Source: Tellurirhabdus bombi (GTDB lineage: Bacteria > Bacteroidota > Bacteroidia > Cytophagales > Spirosomataceae). Taken from it: DNA of 64,000 nt. The position numbers and the translations under genes are program-made. The DNA is taken from NCBI RefSeq assembly GCF_021484805.1, contig NZ_CP090557.1, positions 1,352,501-1,416,500 on the forward strand, written 5' to 3'. The notes below the pieces were generated by a model. That model was not told where the DNA came from and searched no databases. It saw nothing but the letters and a program-made list of their open reading frames with translations. Below, piece after piece: positions 46,601 through 54,432 of this stretch. Each line of letters opens with the position of its first letter. Position 1 is the first letter of the stretch.

Positions 46601-49600
46601 TTAGCGCCGAAAAAAACAGTTTTGAACCAGGTCAGGAAGCCGTTTTCTTCGTTGGTAATGCACAACCAGGCTGGATTTTAATGACCATTCAGCGAACATC
46701 AAAATCGATTGATGAACGCTGGATTAAGACAGATGGCAGGCCGCACCGCGTTGCCATTCCAGTGACCGAGGAGCAGCGCGGTGGCTTTAGTGTTTTGTTT
46801 ACGATGGTACAAAATGGCCGTCTACTAACCGAAAATACAAGCGTTCAGGTACCCTTTACGAACAAGCGCCTCCGCATCGAGACAGAAACCGTTCGGAAAG
46901 TCTTGAAACCCGGACAGCCGGAAGAATGGACCTTGCGTATTAGTGGGCCAGATCGGGAAAAGGTTTCCGCCGAGCTGGCGGCCACGCTCTACGATGCTTC
47001 GCTGGACACGTTTATACGGCATAGCTGGACGCGGAATCCTTACGAACGCTATCAGGCAGGTTTTAGCGCATGGATCTCGAATGCCTTTACCCTGACACGA
47101 ACGCAACCTCTTGTTTATGAACCTCGTAGTTTCTACCCAGGGCAGTCCAGTCGGGTCTACGATCAGTTGAGCTGGTATTCGTATGATCTGACGGGTAACC
47201 CGGAGCAACTATTTCAAGCGAGAACGTTGGCCCAGGAAGCGCCACGCATCACCATCACTCGGCAGGGAAACAAAATTAGCGGACGTGCTACTAATCCTTC
47301 TGGACAGCCCGTACCCGGCATTACGATAACCCTTAAAGGAACAAACCAAGGTACTGTTACGGATCAGACGGGTCATTTTGCTTTTTCGGTTACCAATCCA
47401 TCGAAGTCGCTTCGGATTATAGTTTCGTTTGTAGGTTTAAAATCCACAGAAATTAACCTGACGGATAAAAAAAGCGCGACGGTGCGGCTGAAACCGGATC
47501 ATACTAGCTTAAATGAGGTGGTTGTCGTTGGCTACGGCAATACGTTGCAACGCTCCGTAACTGGATCGGTAGCCCGTATGGCCGCCCCCGCCGTCGCTGA
47601 GTTCGTCCAAGAGCTCGAAGTCGCTACGGCCTCCGAAAAGCCCAAAGCGAATGAAGAAGCATCTAAACAGCCTGCCAACAAAATAGAGCCCCTCCGCCGG
47701 AATTTCAACGAAACAGCCTTCTTCCTTCCGCAAGTACGCCCTGATAAACAAGGCCGGGTGACGCTTAAATTCACCATGCCCGATGCCTTGACACGCTGGC
47801 GGTTGCTGGTTTTTAGCCACACCAAAGACCTAAAAACAGGCTATTTGGAAGAGGAAGTGATGACCCAGAAAGAGCTGATGGTCACGGCGAATGCGCCCCG
47901 TTTTTTGCGCGAAGGCGATACGCTTCGAATCACAGCCCGTATCAATAACCTGACCAACCGAAATTTGTCTGGGAACGTCCGATTCGAGCTACTGGATACC
48001 AAAACAGGGCAGCCGATCAATGCGGCGTTCGGGAATAATTTGCCGGTGCAAACGTTCTCGACCCAGGCCAACCAGAGTGCGGCGGCTGGCTGGCGGTTGC
48101 TGGTTCCAACAGGCTACGAAACGATCACTTACCGCCTGACAGCCAACGCCGGGACTTTTACGGATGGTGAAGAAGCCACAATTCCCGTGTTACCGAATCG
48201 GATGCTCGTTACCGAAACCCTGCCGTTTTGGGTCAATGGCCGCGAGAAAAAAGCGTTCCGGCTGGATGCCCTGGCCAATGTTTCATCCGAGTTACCCGTG
48301 CAACACGAGCGCCTGACCGCCGAAGTGACCAGCAATCCAGCCTGGTATGCGTTGCAGGCCCTGCCCTACCTGATCGAATACCCGTACGAATGCGCTGAGC
48401 AATTGTTTAGTCGGTTGTATGCCAACAGCCTCGCCGCACACATTATCCAGGTGCGGCCTGCTTTTCAGCAAATTATTAAGGATTGGAAAACAAAAGCGCC
48501 TAAAAATCCTCTGGCAACGAACGCAGAGCTAAAGGCAATAACGCTTGAAAACACGCCCTGGCTACGCGAGGCGCGTACGGAGGCGGAGCGACAGGCTAAA
48601 CTCGCTGATTTGTTCGAGGGAGATCAGCTGCAAAGCGACCAGCAACGAACCATCGATAAACTGAAGGCTCTGCAAACCAGTTCGGGCGGTTTCCGGTGGT
48701 TTGGTGGGATGCAACCCGATCTAACTATCACCCTGCATCTGTTGGGCGGTTTTGGTCATTTACAGAAATTAGGTGTTCAATTTTCAGAAACCATTCAAGC
48801 CGATCTGGATGAGATGCTTCCTAAGGCGGTGGCTTACGCCGACGCGGAAATCACCCGTTGGCTGGCCGAACAGAAACAACAGAAAACGGCTTCCTACGCG
48901 CCTTACCTGCCTGCCCAGTACTTGTATGCCCGGAGTTTCTATAAGCAACCGGCCGTTGCCCAAAAGTTACTGGCCAAACTATACCCTATTGTCAGCAAAG
49001 ATTGGCTAAAACAAACGTTGCAGGCGCAGGCCATGACCGCCCTGGCGCTTCACCGCTTCGACCAGACGCAGACGGCCTCAGCCATCCTGGCGTCGCTGCG
49101 CGAACGAGCCAAAACGTCGGAAGAACTAGGCATGTACTGGCCCGAAAACAAAGCTGGTGTTTACTGGCACCAGGCGCCCATCGAAACGCAAGCGTACCTT
49201 ATCGAAGCGTTTTCGGAAATAAATAGTGCTAATTCAAACGAGGTCGATCAGCTTAAGCGCTGGCTGCTGCGGCAAAAGCAGACGCAATCGTGGTCTTCGA
49301 CTAAAGCCACTACGGAGGCCATCTATGCGCTTTTAATCCGTGGCACCGACTGGCTGGATCAAAAGCCCAATACGGATGTTCGTCTTGGTTCGGTTTCGCT
49401 GGCAAGCCGGACTGATCAAACTGAAGCCCTGACTGGCTATCAAAAAGTTAGTTTTACAGCATCGGAAATTAAGCCGGAGATGGGCCGGGTTGAAATTACT
49501 AAAAAGTCGGACGGTCCAGCCTGGGGCGCTTTGTATTGGCAACATTTTGTTCCGATGGATCAGGTAGCGGCGGGTTCGGCGGGACTTTCGGTACAGAAAA

Positions 49601-50004
49601 CCCTTTTCCAGCAAAAAGATTCTCCTGCTGGACCAATCATAAGCGCAATCAAACCCGAAACGGCTTTAAAACCCGGTGACGTTGTGAAAGTTAGATTAAT
49701 TCTGACGACCGATCGGACGACGGAATACGTGCATCTCAAGGATGGGCGCGCATCCGGCTTCGAGCCAGTTGTTGCGCTTTCTGGCTATAAATACCAGAAT
49801 AGTCTTGGGTATTATGAAACGCCCCGTGATGCCAGCACCGACTTTTTTATTCAGTATTTACCGGTAGGTACGCACGTATTTGAGTACGATTTGCGGGTGG
49901 TTCATGCGGGGAATTTTACCAGCGGGGTAGCAACGGTGCAGTGTTTCTACGCGCCCGAATTTGCGGCCCACTCTGCCGGGGGAAGAATTGATGTAAAGCC
50001 CTAA
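43630..50004 (+). CDS. Alpha-2-macroglobulin family protein with an embedded SusC-like regulatory domain
   Basis: A 2124-aa exported protease-trap protein. The start at 43630 gives a signal peptide (MPTLFRFFFIVILLVITAAEG); the upstream in-frame codons overlap the divergent gene. Around residues 610-760 are macroglobulin MG2-type domains (TDRAIYRPGQTIFFKGILY). Near 1380-1480 the A2M family segment PDALTRWRLLVFSHT starts the C-terminal half. The thioester motif is intact as YPYECAEQ (CAEQ, residue 1588, bases 48391-48402), followed by the alpha/alpha-barrel complement-like domain. Unusually, residues about 1215-1320 form a carboxypeptidase-regulatory-like domain ending in NEVVVVGYG, like a SusC N-terminus. 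No lipobox; no pbpC neighbour. Confidence 0.9.
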   Translation: MPTLFRFFFIVILLVITAAEGQSQTKIYVRDWQRADSLAQKGLPKSALEIVNRIEADARKNQNYPQLVKVAMHQLIYRSYFDEIDYVTRIKALQTTIRETPFPARSILQSILAEVYWRYYQQNRWKFRNRARLENSTQASSTGDSTNADADPRTWDVQRLISTISALYQSSLAQSTLLQEIPISTYDLLLEKGDAESRLRRPTLYDFLTYRAIDFFANTEADLTKPVFEFTLDQAAYLDTPDVFARLTLQTPDSLSLRFQTLRLYQRLIALHLPDKNPLALVDADIHRLEFIYRYSTVANKDSIYRQTLRKQMERYQNQPAEADYIYALAKSLSEQTDRNQPLSSSALPNPDRWNRKQAADLCRNLIKKHPQTLAAQNARSLLEHLTKSVLTIQLEKIIDPNKAFRALVTYQNLAKVHFRTVRIPRSEGAHLTAIRSQEERQTWLKRLLLRPQITFGTITLPDDGDLNQHAVEAPMGGLPMGAYVLLISTHDSFKIDSELFSYVPLTVSRLGYLTQHSQTASNLDRLGVVDQQTGQPLANITVDLLSVTDQKEQQQARFQTDSMGFVKAPAKSLPSNTPYRYRITTRGDTLLTELQYNIRYGSGGPKPEAKKRETLLFTDRAIYRPGQTIFFKGILYEGLDRDFTVVANREADIRLLDTNGSEVAKLSLPTNEFGTFEGRFTAPTGVLTGIMTLQSENGQTFIQVEEYKRPTFEVRLDTIRQAYRLNQKISVRAQAKTFSGAAVDAANVRYRITRRQRHWALGWSRRIIDAGPDVAIANGTLTTDATGAVSFTFTATPDPMISPSQNPVFDFEIALDVTDRSGETHTLTYSLNLGYTALRAQLPIPERVNTDSNLPVPVQITNAAGKPVNAQTDILIYRLQSPTRQLRRRLWQKPDRYLVNRTDYERLFPNDIYADEDVPANWPKGEMVQQASLTGLKPNLTLQSSQFVPGEYVAVLSAQDSTGEKVSQSVYFTVNNPAAPIASSLPNTWVSAEKNSFEPGQEAVFFVGNAQPGWILMTIQRTSKSIDERWIKTDGRPHRVAIPVTEEQRGGFSVLFTMVQNGRLLTENTSVQVPFTNKRLRIETETVRKVLKPGQPEEWTLRISGPDREKVSAELAATLYDASLDTFIRHSWTRNPYERYQAGFSAWISNAFTLTRTQPLVYEPRSFYPGQSSRVYDQLSWYSYDLTGNPEQLFQARTLAQEAPRITITRQGNKISGRATNPSGQPVPGITITLKGTNQGTVTDQTGHFAFSVTNPSKSLRIIVSFVGLKSTEINLTDKKSATVRLKPDHTSLNEVVVVGYGNTLQRSVTGSVARMAAPAVAEFVQELEVATASEKPKANEEASKQPANKIEPLRRNFNETAFFLPQVRPDKQGRVTLKFTMPDALTRWRLLVFSHTKDLKTGYLEEEVMTQKELMVTANAPRFLREGDTLRITARINNLTNRNLSGNVRFELLDTKTGQPINAAFGNNLPVQTFSTQANQSAAAGWRLLVPTGYETITYRLTANAGTFTDGEEATIPVLPNRMLVTETLPFWVNGREKKAFRLDALANVSSELPVQHERLTAEVTSNPAWYALQALPYLIEYPYECAEQLFSRLYANSLAAHIIQVRPAFQQIIKDWKTKAPKNPLATNAELKAITLENTPWLREARTEAERQAKLADLFEGDQLQSDQQRTIDKLKALQTSSGGFRWFGGMQPDLTITLHLLGGFGHLQKLGVQFSETIQADLDEMLPKAVAYADAEITRWLAEQKQQKTASYAPYLPAQYLYARSFYKQPAVAQKLLAKLYPIVSKDWLKQTLQAQAMTALALHRFDQTQTASAILASLRERAKTSEELGMYWPENKAGVYWHQAPIETQAYLIEAFSEINSANSNEVDQLKRWLLRQKQTQSWSSTKATTEAIYALLIRGTDWLDQKPNTDVRLGSVSLASRTDQTEALTGYQKVSFTASEIKPEMGRVEITKKSDGPAWGALYWQHFVPMDQVAAGSAGLSVQKTLFQQKDSPAGPIISAIKPETALKPGDVVKVRLILTTDRTTEYVHLKDGRASGFEPVVALSGYKYQNSLGYYETPRDASTDFFIQYLPVGTHVFEYDLRVVHAGNFTSGVATVQCFYAPEFAAHSAGGRIDVKP
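47257..47610 (+). other. SusC-like carboxypeptidase-regulatory segment inside the alpha-2-macroglobulin
   Basis: The translation reads ISGRATNPSGQPVPGITI, LKGTNQGTVTDQTGHFAF, IIVSFVGLKSTEINL and LNEVVVVGYGNTLQRSVTGS. The SusC at 54433 has ISGKITDDKGEALPGVSI, IKGTSRGTTTDNNGQYKL, LVVSFVGYTSQEVTV and LEEVVVVGYGVQKKVNLTGA at the same spacing. No plug or barrel follows. Confidence 0.85.
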
Positions 50005-50009
50005 AATAC

Positions 50010-50068
50010 AAAAGTGAGTAAGAACAAAGGCCTGATAACCAGCAATACCTCTATTCTTACTCACTTTT
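50010..50068. terminator. Bidirectional terminator between the alpha-2-macroglobulin and holin-like genes
   Basis: AAAAGTGAGTAAGAA (50010-50024) and TTCTTACTCACTTTT (50054-50068) are perfect 15-base inverted repeats with a 29-nt loop, with A/T tracts on both ends. It lies between converging stop codons. Confidence 0.8.
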
Positions 50069-50071
50069 CAT

Positions 50072-50407
50072 TTAGTTAATAATGGCGTCCATAATCCAGG
50101 TGATGATGGCAACGACAAAGCTAAATAGCAGGGCCGCGATAAAGCCACTCACCACGAATCCGCTGACTAAATACGCCGCCAGATAAACCATCAGGACATT
50201 GATGACCAGATAAAACAACCCCAAGGTCAGAATCGTGATTGGGATGGTAAGAAATACCAGAATGGGCTTCAAGAAGGCGTTCAATAAACCCAGAACGATG
50301 GCAACGAGCAGCGCCGTACCAAAGTCTGGAACAGAAATGCCAGGAATCAGGCGGCTGGCAAAAAAAACGGCTACCGCGCTGATAAGGATGCGTATTAACA
50401 GACCCAT
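50072..50407 (-). CDS. Small four-helix membrane protein, 'phage holin family' (YvlD-like)
   Basis: A 111-aa hydrophobic protein with four transmembrane helices: FASRLIPGISVPDFGTALLVAIVLGLLN (helices 1-2 split by the IPGI turn), LKPILVFLTIPITILTLGLFYLVINVLMVYLA, and a last helix FVVAIITWIMDAI. This is the superfamily-IV holin-like/YvlD family, widely found on bacterial chromosomes and not evidence of a phage. Function unknown; single gene. Confidence 0.85.
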   Translation of the reverse strand: MGLLIRILISAVAVFFASRLIPGISVPDFGTALLVAIVLGLLNAFLKPILVFLTIPITILTLGLFYLVINVLMVYLAAYLVSGFVVSGFIAALLFSFVVAIITWIMDAIIN

Positions 50408-50490
50408 GATTTTGTTTTCAGTTTAGCGTTATAAATCAAGCAGAGTAAATATGAAGAATTACTTCTAAACGAAAAACTCCGAACCGAAAA

Positions 50491-51099
50491 CTATTGTTTG
50501 GCGTGTCGTTGCTGCAATACCGCAATAATGTCGTCTAAATCCATATTTTTCTGCTCCAGCAAGACCAAAAAATGGAATAATAAGTCGGCTGCTTCGCCCC
50601 TGAAGAGATCATCGTTATCGTCTTTTGCCTCAATCACCAGCTCCACCGCCTCCTCGCCTACCTTCTGGGCGATTTTGTTAACGCCGCGCTTGAATAGGGA
50701 GTTCGTATACGAGTTTTCGGTCGGATTCTGTTTCCGATCATGGATGATGCCTTGCAGGTAATTCAGAAACTGGCCTTTTCCGCCATTTACTTCCTGAAAG
50801 CAGGTATCGTCACCCGTATGGCAGGTCGGCCCGTCGGGTTTAGCCTTGATCAGCAGCGTGTCGCCATCGCAGTCTACCAGCATCTGCCGAACGTGTAGAA
50901 AATTGCTGGAAGTTTCGCCTTTCGTCCATAGCCGCTGTTTACTTCGGCTGAAAAACGTTACGATTCCCTCCGCCTTTGTTTTGTCGTAGGCTTCGCGGTT
51001 CATGTAACCCAGCATCAGCACCTTTCCCGTTTCAGCGTCCTGAATAACAGCCGGCAAAAGGCCATCGGGCGATTTATCAAAGTTTAATTGTGTGTCCAT
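50491..51099 (-). CDS. hisIE: Bifunctional phosphoribosyl-AMP cyclohydrolase / phosphoribosyl-ATP pyrophosphatase
   Basis: A 202-aa two-domain enzyme for steps 2 and 3 of histidine synthesis. HisI part (residues 1-105): VLMLGYMNREAY, SRSKQRLWTKGETS, VDCDGDTLLIKA and the zinc-binding CHTGDDTCF. HisE part (about 110-202): ENSYTNSLFKRGVNKIAQKVGEEAVE and LRGEAADLLFH-like FRGEAADLLFH. It ends the hisH-A-F-IE operon, 24 bases after hisF. Confidence 0.96.
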   Translation of the reverse strand: MDTQLNFDKSPDGLLPAVIQDAETGKVLMLGYMNREAYDKTKAEGIVTFFSRSKQRLWTKGETSSNFLHVRQMLVDCDGDTLLIKAKPDGPTCHTGDDTCFQEVNGGKGQFLNYLQGIIHDRKQNPTENSYTNSLFKRGVNKIAQKVGEEAVELVIEAKDDNDDLFRGEAADLLFHFLVLLEQKNMDLDDIIAVLQQRHAKQ

Positions 51100-51123
51100 T
51101 TTGGGGTGTATTAAGGCTTAGAA

Positions 51124-51885
51124 TTAATCCGTCAACCGCATTTCGATGCCTTGCTGGCGTAGGTAAGTTTTCAAAGCCGGAATTTCAATTTCTTTGAAGT
51201 GAAAAATGCTGGCTGCCAGTCCGGCGTCCGCTTTCCCTTCGGTAAAGACATCGACGAAATGCGCCATGCTGCCCGCGCCGCCCGAGGCAATAACGGGAAT
51301 GTTGGCCGCTCCCGAAATCTGGGCCGTCAGTTCCAGGGCAAAACCGGCTTTGGTGCCGTCTGTATCCATCGAGGTCAGTAAAATCTCGCCCGCGCCCCGG
51401 TCTTCGATCTCCTTCGCCCAAGGAATAGTACGCAAAGTTGTTGGGCGGCGACCGCCATGAGTATGCACAATATGCTCCTGGCTAATATACCGCGTATCAA
51501 TAGCTACTACAATACACTGACTACCAAACTCCTGCGCTAGTTCATCAATCAAATCGGGATTCCGAACGGCGGAAGAATTAATCGACACTTTATCGGCTCC
51601 GGCATTCAACAAAGCCGAAACGTCAGCCTTCGACGAAATTCCACCGCCAACCGTAAAAGGAATATTAACTACGTGCGCTACCCGCCGAACCAGTTCAACT
51701 AATGTTTTTCGTTCGTCGACGGTGGCCGTTATATCCAGAAAAACCAGTTCGTCAGCACCCTGAGCGGCATAAATCGCGCCTAGTTCTACCGGATCGCCAG
51801 CATCGCGCAGGTTAACAAAATTAGTGCCTTTCACCGTGCGGCCATCTTTTATGTCCAGACAGGGAATTATTCGCTTGGTTAGCAT
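51124..51885 (-). CDS. hisF: Imidazole glycerol phosphate synthase cyclase subunit
   Basis: A 253-aa (beta/alpha)8-barrel that joins PRFAR with ammonia from HisH to give IGP and AICAR. Catalytic D11 is in [10 protein letters not shown], and the second catalytic Asp is in CIVVAIDTR. Phosphate-binding glycines are in TVGGGISS and ASGGAGS. It works as a complex with HisH, encoded two genes upstream; spacing to hisA is 35 bases. Confidence 0.97.
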   Translation of the reverse strand: MLTKRIIPCLDIKDGRTVKGTNFVNLRDAGDPVELGAIYAAQGADELVFLDITATVDERKTLVELVRRVAHVVNIPFTVGGGISSKADVSALLNAGADKVSINSSAVRNPDLIDELAQEFGSQCIVVAIDTRYISQEHIVHTHGGRRPTTLRTIPWAKEIEDRGAGEILLTSMDTDGTKAGFALELTAQISGAANIPVIASGGAGSMAHFVDVFTEGKADAGLAASIFHFKEIEIPALKTYLRQQGIEMRLTD

Positions 51886-51920
51886 CGCTTCCTCCGTTAA
51901 AATTCTAAAAATTGGTTTGC

Positions 51921-52637
51921 CTAAACGAATTGCCGCAGTTCTTCCAATTTGATGCGCCCTTCGTAGATTGCCTTGCCGACGATGGTTCCGTAGAGCTGCA
52001 TGTCTGCCAGGGTTTCCAGATCAGCCAGTGTACTGACACCACCGCTAGCAATGATGTTGAGCTTCGGAAACTGATCCTGCAAGTTACGATACAGCTCAAA
52101 CGAAGGCCCTTGTAACAGACCGTCTTTTGCTACATCCGTGCTGATGACGTATTGGATTCCTTTTTCCACGTACTTCTCCACAAAATCATAGACCCACATC
52201 TCCGTTGACTCTTCCCAGCCGCTAACCGCAATTTTTTCGTCTTTTGCGTCGGCACCCAGAATAATAGCCTCCGGGCCGTACTGCTTCAGCCACTCTTCGA
52301 ATAACTCCGGGTTCTTGACGGCAATACTGCCTCCGGTCACCTGTTTTGCTCCGGATTCAAACACAATTCGAAGATCCTCCTCAGATTGTACGCCACCGCC
52401 GAAATCAATGTGTAGCCCTGTTTTCGCAGCGATCAGTTCCAACACTTTCCAGTTAATTACCCGCTTTTGCTTCGCTCCATCCAGATCCACCAGATGCAAG
52501 CGCGTCAATCCAGCATCTTCAAATTGTTGCGCCACTTCGAGCGGGCGGGCGTTGTACTCCTTTTTCTGATTGTAGTCGCCCTGCGTTAGCCGGACGGCCT
52601 TGCCTTCGATGAGGTCTATGGCGGGAATGATGTACAT
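51921..52637 (-). CDS. hisA: Phosphoribosylformimino-5-aminoimidazole carboxamide ribotide isomerase
   Basis: A 238-aa (beta/alpha)8-barrel isomerase (ProFAR to PRFAR), paralogous to HisF. The catalytic D8 lies in [14 protein letters not shown]; the second Asp is in [15 protein letters not shown]. Phosphate-binding glycines are in [11 protein letters not shown] and [12 protein letters not shown]. It starts 30 bases after hisH. Confidence 0.96.
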   Translation of the reverse strand: MYIIPAIDLIEGKAVRLTQGDYNQKKEYNARPLEVAQQFEDAGLTRLHLVDLDGAKQKRVINWKVLELIAAKTGLHIDFGGGVQSEEDLRIVFESGAKQVTGGSIAVKNPELFEEWLKQYGPEAIILGADAKDEKIAVSGWEESTEMWVYDFVEKYVEKGIQYVISTDVAKDGLLQGPSFELYRNLQDQFPKLNIIASGGVSTLADLETLADMQLYGTIVGKAIYEGRIKLEELRQFV

Positions 52638-52667
52638 ACTTGATTCAGAAAGCGTTTTGCAGTCTAC

Positions 52668-53255
52668 TTATAAGCTCAAAAAATTCTCTAAAATGCGTTG
52701 TCCTACGTTGCCGCTAATCTCGGCGTGGAATTGGGCGGCGTAGAAATTATCTTTTTGCAGCATGGCGCTGAAAGGCCGGACGTAATCGCAAACGGCCGTC
52801 GTTTCGGGGCAGATATCCGCGCAAAAGCTGTGCACAAAATACACGTAAGCATTTTCGGGAAGTCCGGCGGTTAGCGGGCCTTGCAGCGAATGAAGGCTGT
52901 TCCAACCCATGTGCGGCACTTTGAAACCGGGCTGTGCCGGAAAGCGGCGTACATCTACGTCGAACACGCCCATGCAATCCGTGTTGCCTTCTTCGGAGTA
53001 GCGACAAAGCAGCTGCATCCCGACACAGGTTCCCAGCACCGGCTGCTTCAGCGAGGGAATTACCTTGTCCAGCCCTTTTTGCCGCAGGTAAGCCATGGCC
53101 GTACTGGCTTCGCCTACGCCCGGGAAAATTACCTTGTCGGCGGAGCGAATCTCTGCCTCATCGTCGGTGAGGTGGTAACTGGCGCCAATACGCTCCAGCG
53201 CGTACATCACCGACTGCACATTACCCGCGTTGTATTTGATAATAACCGTTTTCAT
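52668..53255 (-). CDS. hisH: Imidazole glycerol phosphate synthase glutaminase subunit
   Basis: A 195-aa class I glutamine amidotransferase that feeds ammonia to HisF. The nucleophile is C77 in GTCVGMQLL; the His/Glu pair is in QFHAEISG (H177, E179), where most family members have QFHPEKS, a mild change beside the active site. It is the first structural gene after the his attenuator; its ATG at 53255 is only a few bases past the terminator U-tract, so translation initiation overlaps the regulatory RNA structure. Confidence 0.95.
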   Translation of the reverse strand: MKTVIIKYNAGNVQSVMYALERIGASYHLTDDEAEIRSADKVIFPGVGEASTAMAYLRQKGLDKVIPSLKQPVLGTCVGMQLLCRYSEEGNTDCMGVFDVDVRRFPAQPGFKVPHMGWNSLHSLQGPLTAGLPENAYVYFVHSFCADICPETTAVCDYVRPFSAMLQKDNFYAAQFHAEISGNVGQRILENFLSL

Positions 53256-53256
53256 A

Positions 53257-53383
53257 CAAGAAAAGCCCGGTTCCTTGGCAGAACCGGGCTTGTGTTATAT
53301 CGAGTTTTCGTCTGAATCTACTGTAACTCCAAAAGCAATCCGTTCTGCCTGATTAACAAACAGAATGATGATGGTAACGGATC
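53257..53383 (-). promoter_or_regulatory. Histidine attenuator (pause, antiterminator and terminator hairpins) ahead of hisH
   Basis: On the minus strand: segment 1 GATCCGTT (53383-53376, inside the leader peptide), segment 2 GGCAGAACGGATT (53349-53337, just after the leader stop), segment 3 CCGGTTCTGCC (53287-53277), segment 4 GAACCGGGCTT (53273-53263). 1:2 pairs over 8 bp; 2:3 pairs through GGCAGAAC with GTTCTGCC plus GG/CC with one bulge; 3:4 is a perfect 11-bp stem (AAGCCCGGTTC/GAACCGGGCTT) with a 7-nt loop and TTTTCTT after it. These are mutually exclusive, as in classical his/trp attenuators. A ribosome stalled at the His codons leaves segment 2 free to form the antiterminator; one that reaches the stop covers it, so the terminator forms. 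Confidence 0.88.
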
Positions 53384-53400
53384 GTGTTCGCGGAGGTCAT
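53353..53400 (-). CDS. hisL: His operon leader peptide, MTSANTIRYHHHSVC
   Basis: A 15-codon frame, ATG at 53400 to TAA at 53353-53355, with three consecutive CAT His codons (53371-53363) preceded by Tyr. It is too short for ordinary gene calling. Its place, 98 bases before hisH and immediately before the three alternative hairpins, marks it as the translated sensor of charged tRNA(His). E. coli's leader has seven His codons; three here predict a milder or graded response. A TACCTTTG -7 element ends only 5 bases before the ATG, so the message may be nearly leaderless. Confidence 0.85.
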   Translation of the reverse strand: MTSANTIRYHHHSVC

Positions 53401-53404
53401 GGCG

Positions 53405-53412
53405 CAAAGGTA
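53405..53412 (-). promoter_or_regulatory. -7 element of the his leader transcript
   Basis: TACCTTTG on the minus strand matches TAnnTTTG. No -33 box at the expected 18-20 bases (a TTGG lies 24 bases upstream, 53440-53437). If used, transcription starts at or very near the leader ATG. Confidence 0.4.
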
Positions 53413-53441
53413 GTAGAGAAAACGAGAATTGCCCAGCCAAT

Positions 53442-53930
53442 TTACAAATTCAGCAATCTTTTCAGCTTTTCGTAAAAACCCGTATCCCGGAAGGTAAATG
53501 TCTTATGCAGAATGTAGTTACTCATAAAACTAAGCCCCATCCCAATCGTATGCGAAACCAGTTTGTTGAGGTTAACCGATTTTACAGAAAACGGAATGAC
53601 AAACATGCTGATACCGATGTTGGCTTCCGAGTAGTCATATAAGCCCGACGATCCGTAAACGGTTATAATACAGGACAATATAGAAACTAGCGTAAATTTA
53701 ACGATCTCCCGGCGAGTGGTAGCCGAGTTTTTCGAATTGAAGGCAAATAACTTGGTCAGGACAAAGCCAACAAAAAAGGAAAAGACATAGCCCGCCAGCA
53801 GGGCTTGCTCGTAAGTAACTCGGAACCAATCCTGTAGAAGCGTACCCACCAAAAGTTGCAACAACGCCCCCGTGGCTGCTACGATAAAATAGGCAATAAG
53901 ATCTCGCTGATTAAATAACTGTTTCTCCAT
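53442..53930 (-). CDS. GtrA family membrane protein (paralogue 2)
   Basis: A 162-aa four-helix membrane protein of the GtrA family: IVAATGALLQLLVGTLLQ, LAGYVFSFFVGFVLTKLFAF, KFTLVSILSCIITVYGSSG and VSHTIGMGLSFMSNYILHKTFTF. It resembles the gene at 17680-18171 in length, helix layout and C-terminal motif. Presumed role: movement of a polyprenyl-linked sugar or a similar lipid-sugar. It ends 41 bases before the his leader ATG, with no terminator between, so read-through into the his leader is possible. Confidence 0.83.
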   Translation of the reverse strand: MEKQLFNQRDLIAYFIVAATGALLQLLVGTLLQDWFRVTYEQALLAGYVFSFFVGFVLTKLFAFNSKNSATTRREIVKFTLVSILSCIITVYGSSGLYDYSEANIGISMFVIPFSVKSVNLNKLVSHTIGMGLSFMSNYILHKTFTFRDTGFYEKLKRLLNL

Positions 53931-53952
53931 AATTCAGGTGTGAACGAAATAG

Positions 53953-53960
53953 CAAACTTA
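53953..53960 (-). promoter_or_regulatory. -7 element of the second GtrA gene
   Basis: TAAGTTTG on the minus strand matches TAnnTTTG; predicted transcription start near 53946, 16 bases before the ATG. No good -33 box. Confidence 0.35.
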
Positions 53961-54432
53961 GGGAAAGAAGTGACTAATTCATGCAGTACCCTTTATACTT
54001 TCCCAGTGAGCAATCCGGCGAAAAACGGAGATTTTTGGCTAATTTTTTACTAATTCCCGATAAAAGTGATTCGCAATTGATTTAGCGGGCCAGATGGCAA
54101 AATTAATTTCAGGTGTTTTCTTAGGTCTAAATCCTGCTTTTAGTAGCCCTGAGTCGCCCTTTTTCCTTCCTATCTTCTAAAAATTCTGCTCAAGTCTGGA
54201 ACATTTACTTTTCCTAAAAAAATTAATGAATCTACTCATAGGAAGTTGAGTATATAACAGATTCCATTTCCTTTTGAATTAAGGAAATACCACCGACGAA
54301 TGTAACGTGAAGATTGAGGCGCCTTGGCATGACAGAACACCGTAATCAAGCATTTACTCCTACTTGCGCTTGATCAAATAATCCTTTACCGATTTATACA
54401 ACCAATCAAACTTACCTTTCCTATAAGAACCC
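53961..54432. other. Intergenic region upstream of susC
   Basis: About 470 AT-rich bases without a credible gene or tRNA. A 7-bp inverted repeat (ATCAAGC 54345-54351, GCTTGAT 54368-54374) and a TACCTTTC (54413-54420) near the susC start are the only structured elements I see; the latter may be an imperfect -7 box. Long upstream regions are common ahead of regulated susC genes, but no anti-sigma or regulator gene is nearby. Confidence 0.4.

Noticed and set aside
50072-50407. 'Phage holin family' protein as a sign of a prophage
   Set aside because: The YvlD-like four-helix family is widespread on chromosomes; no other phage gene is near.
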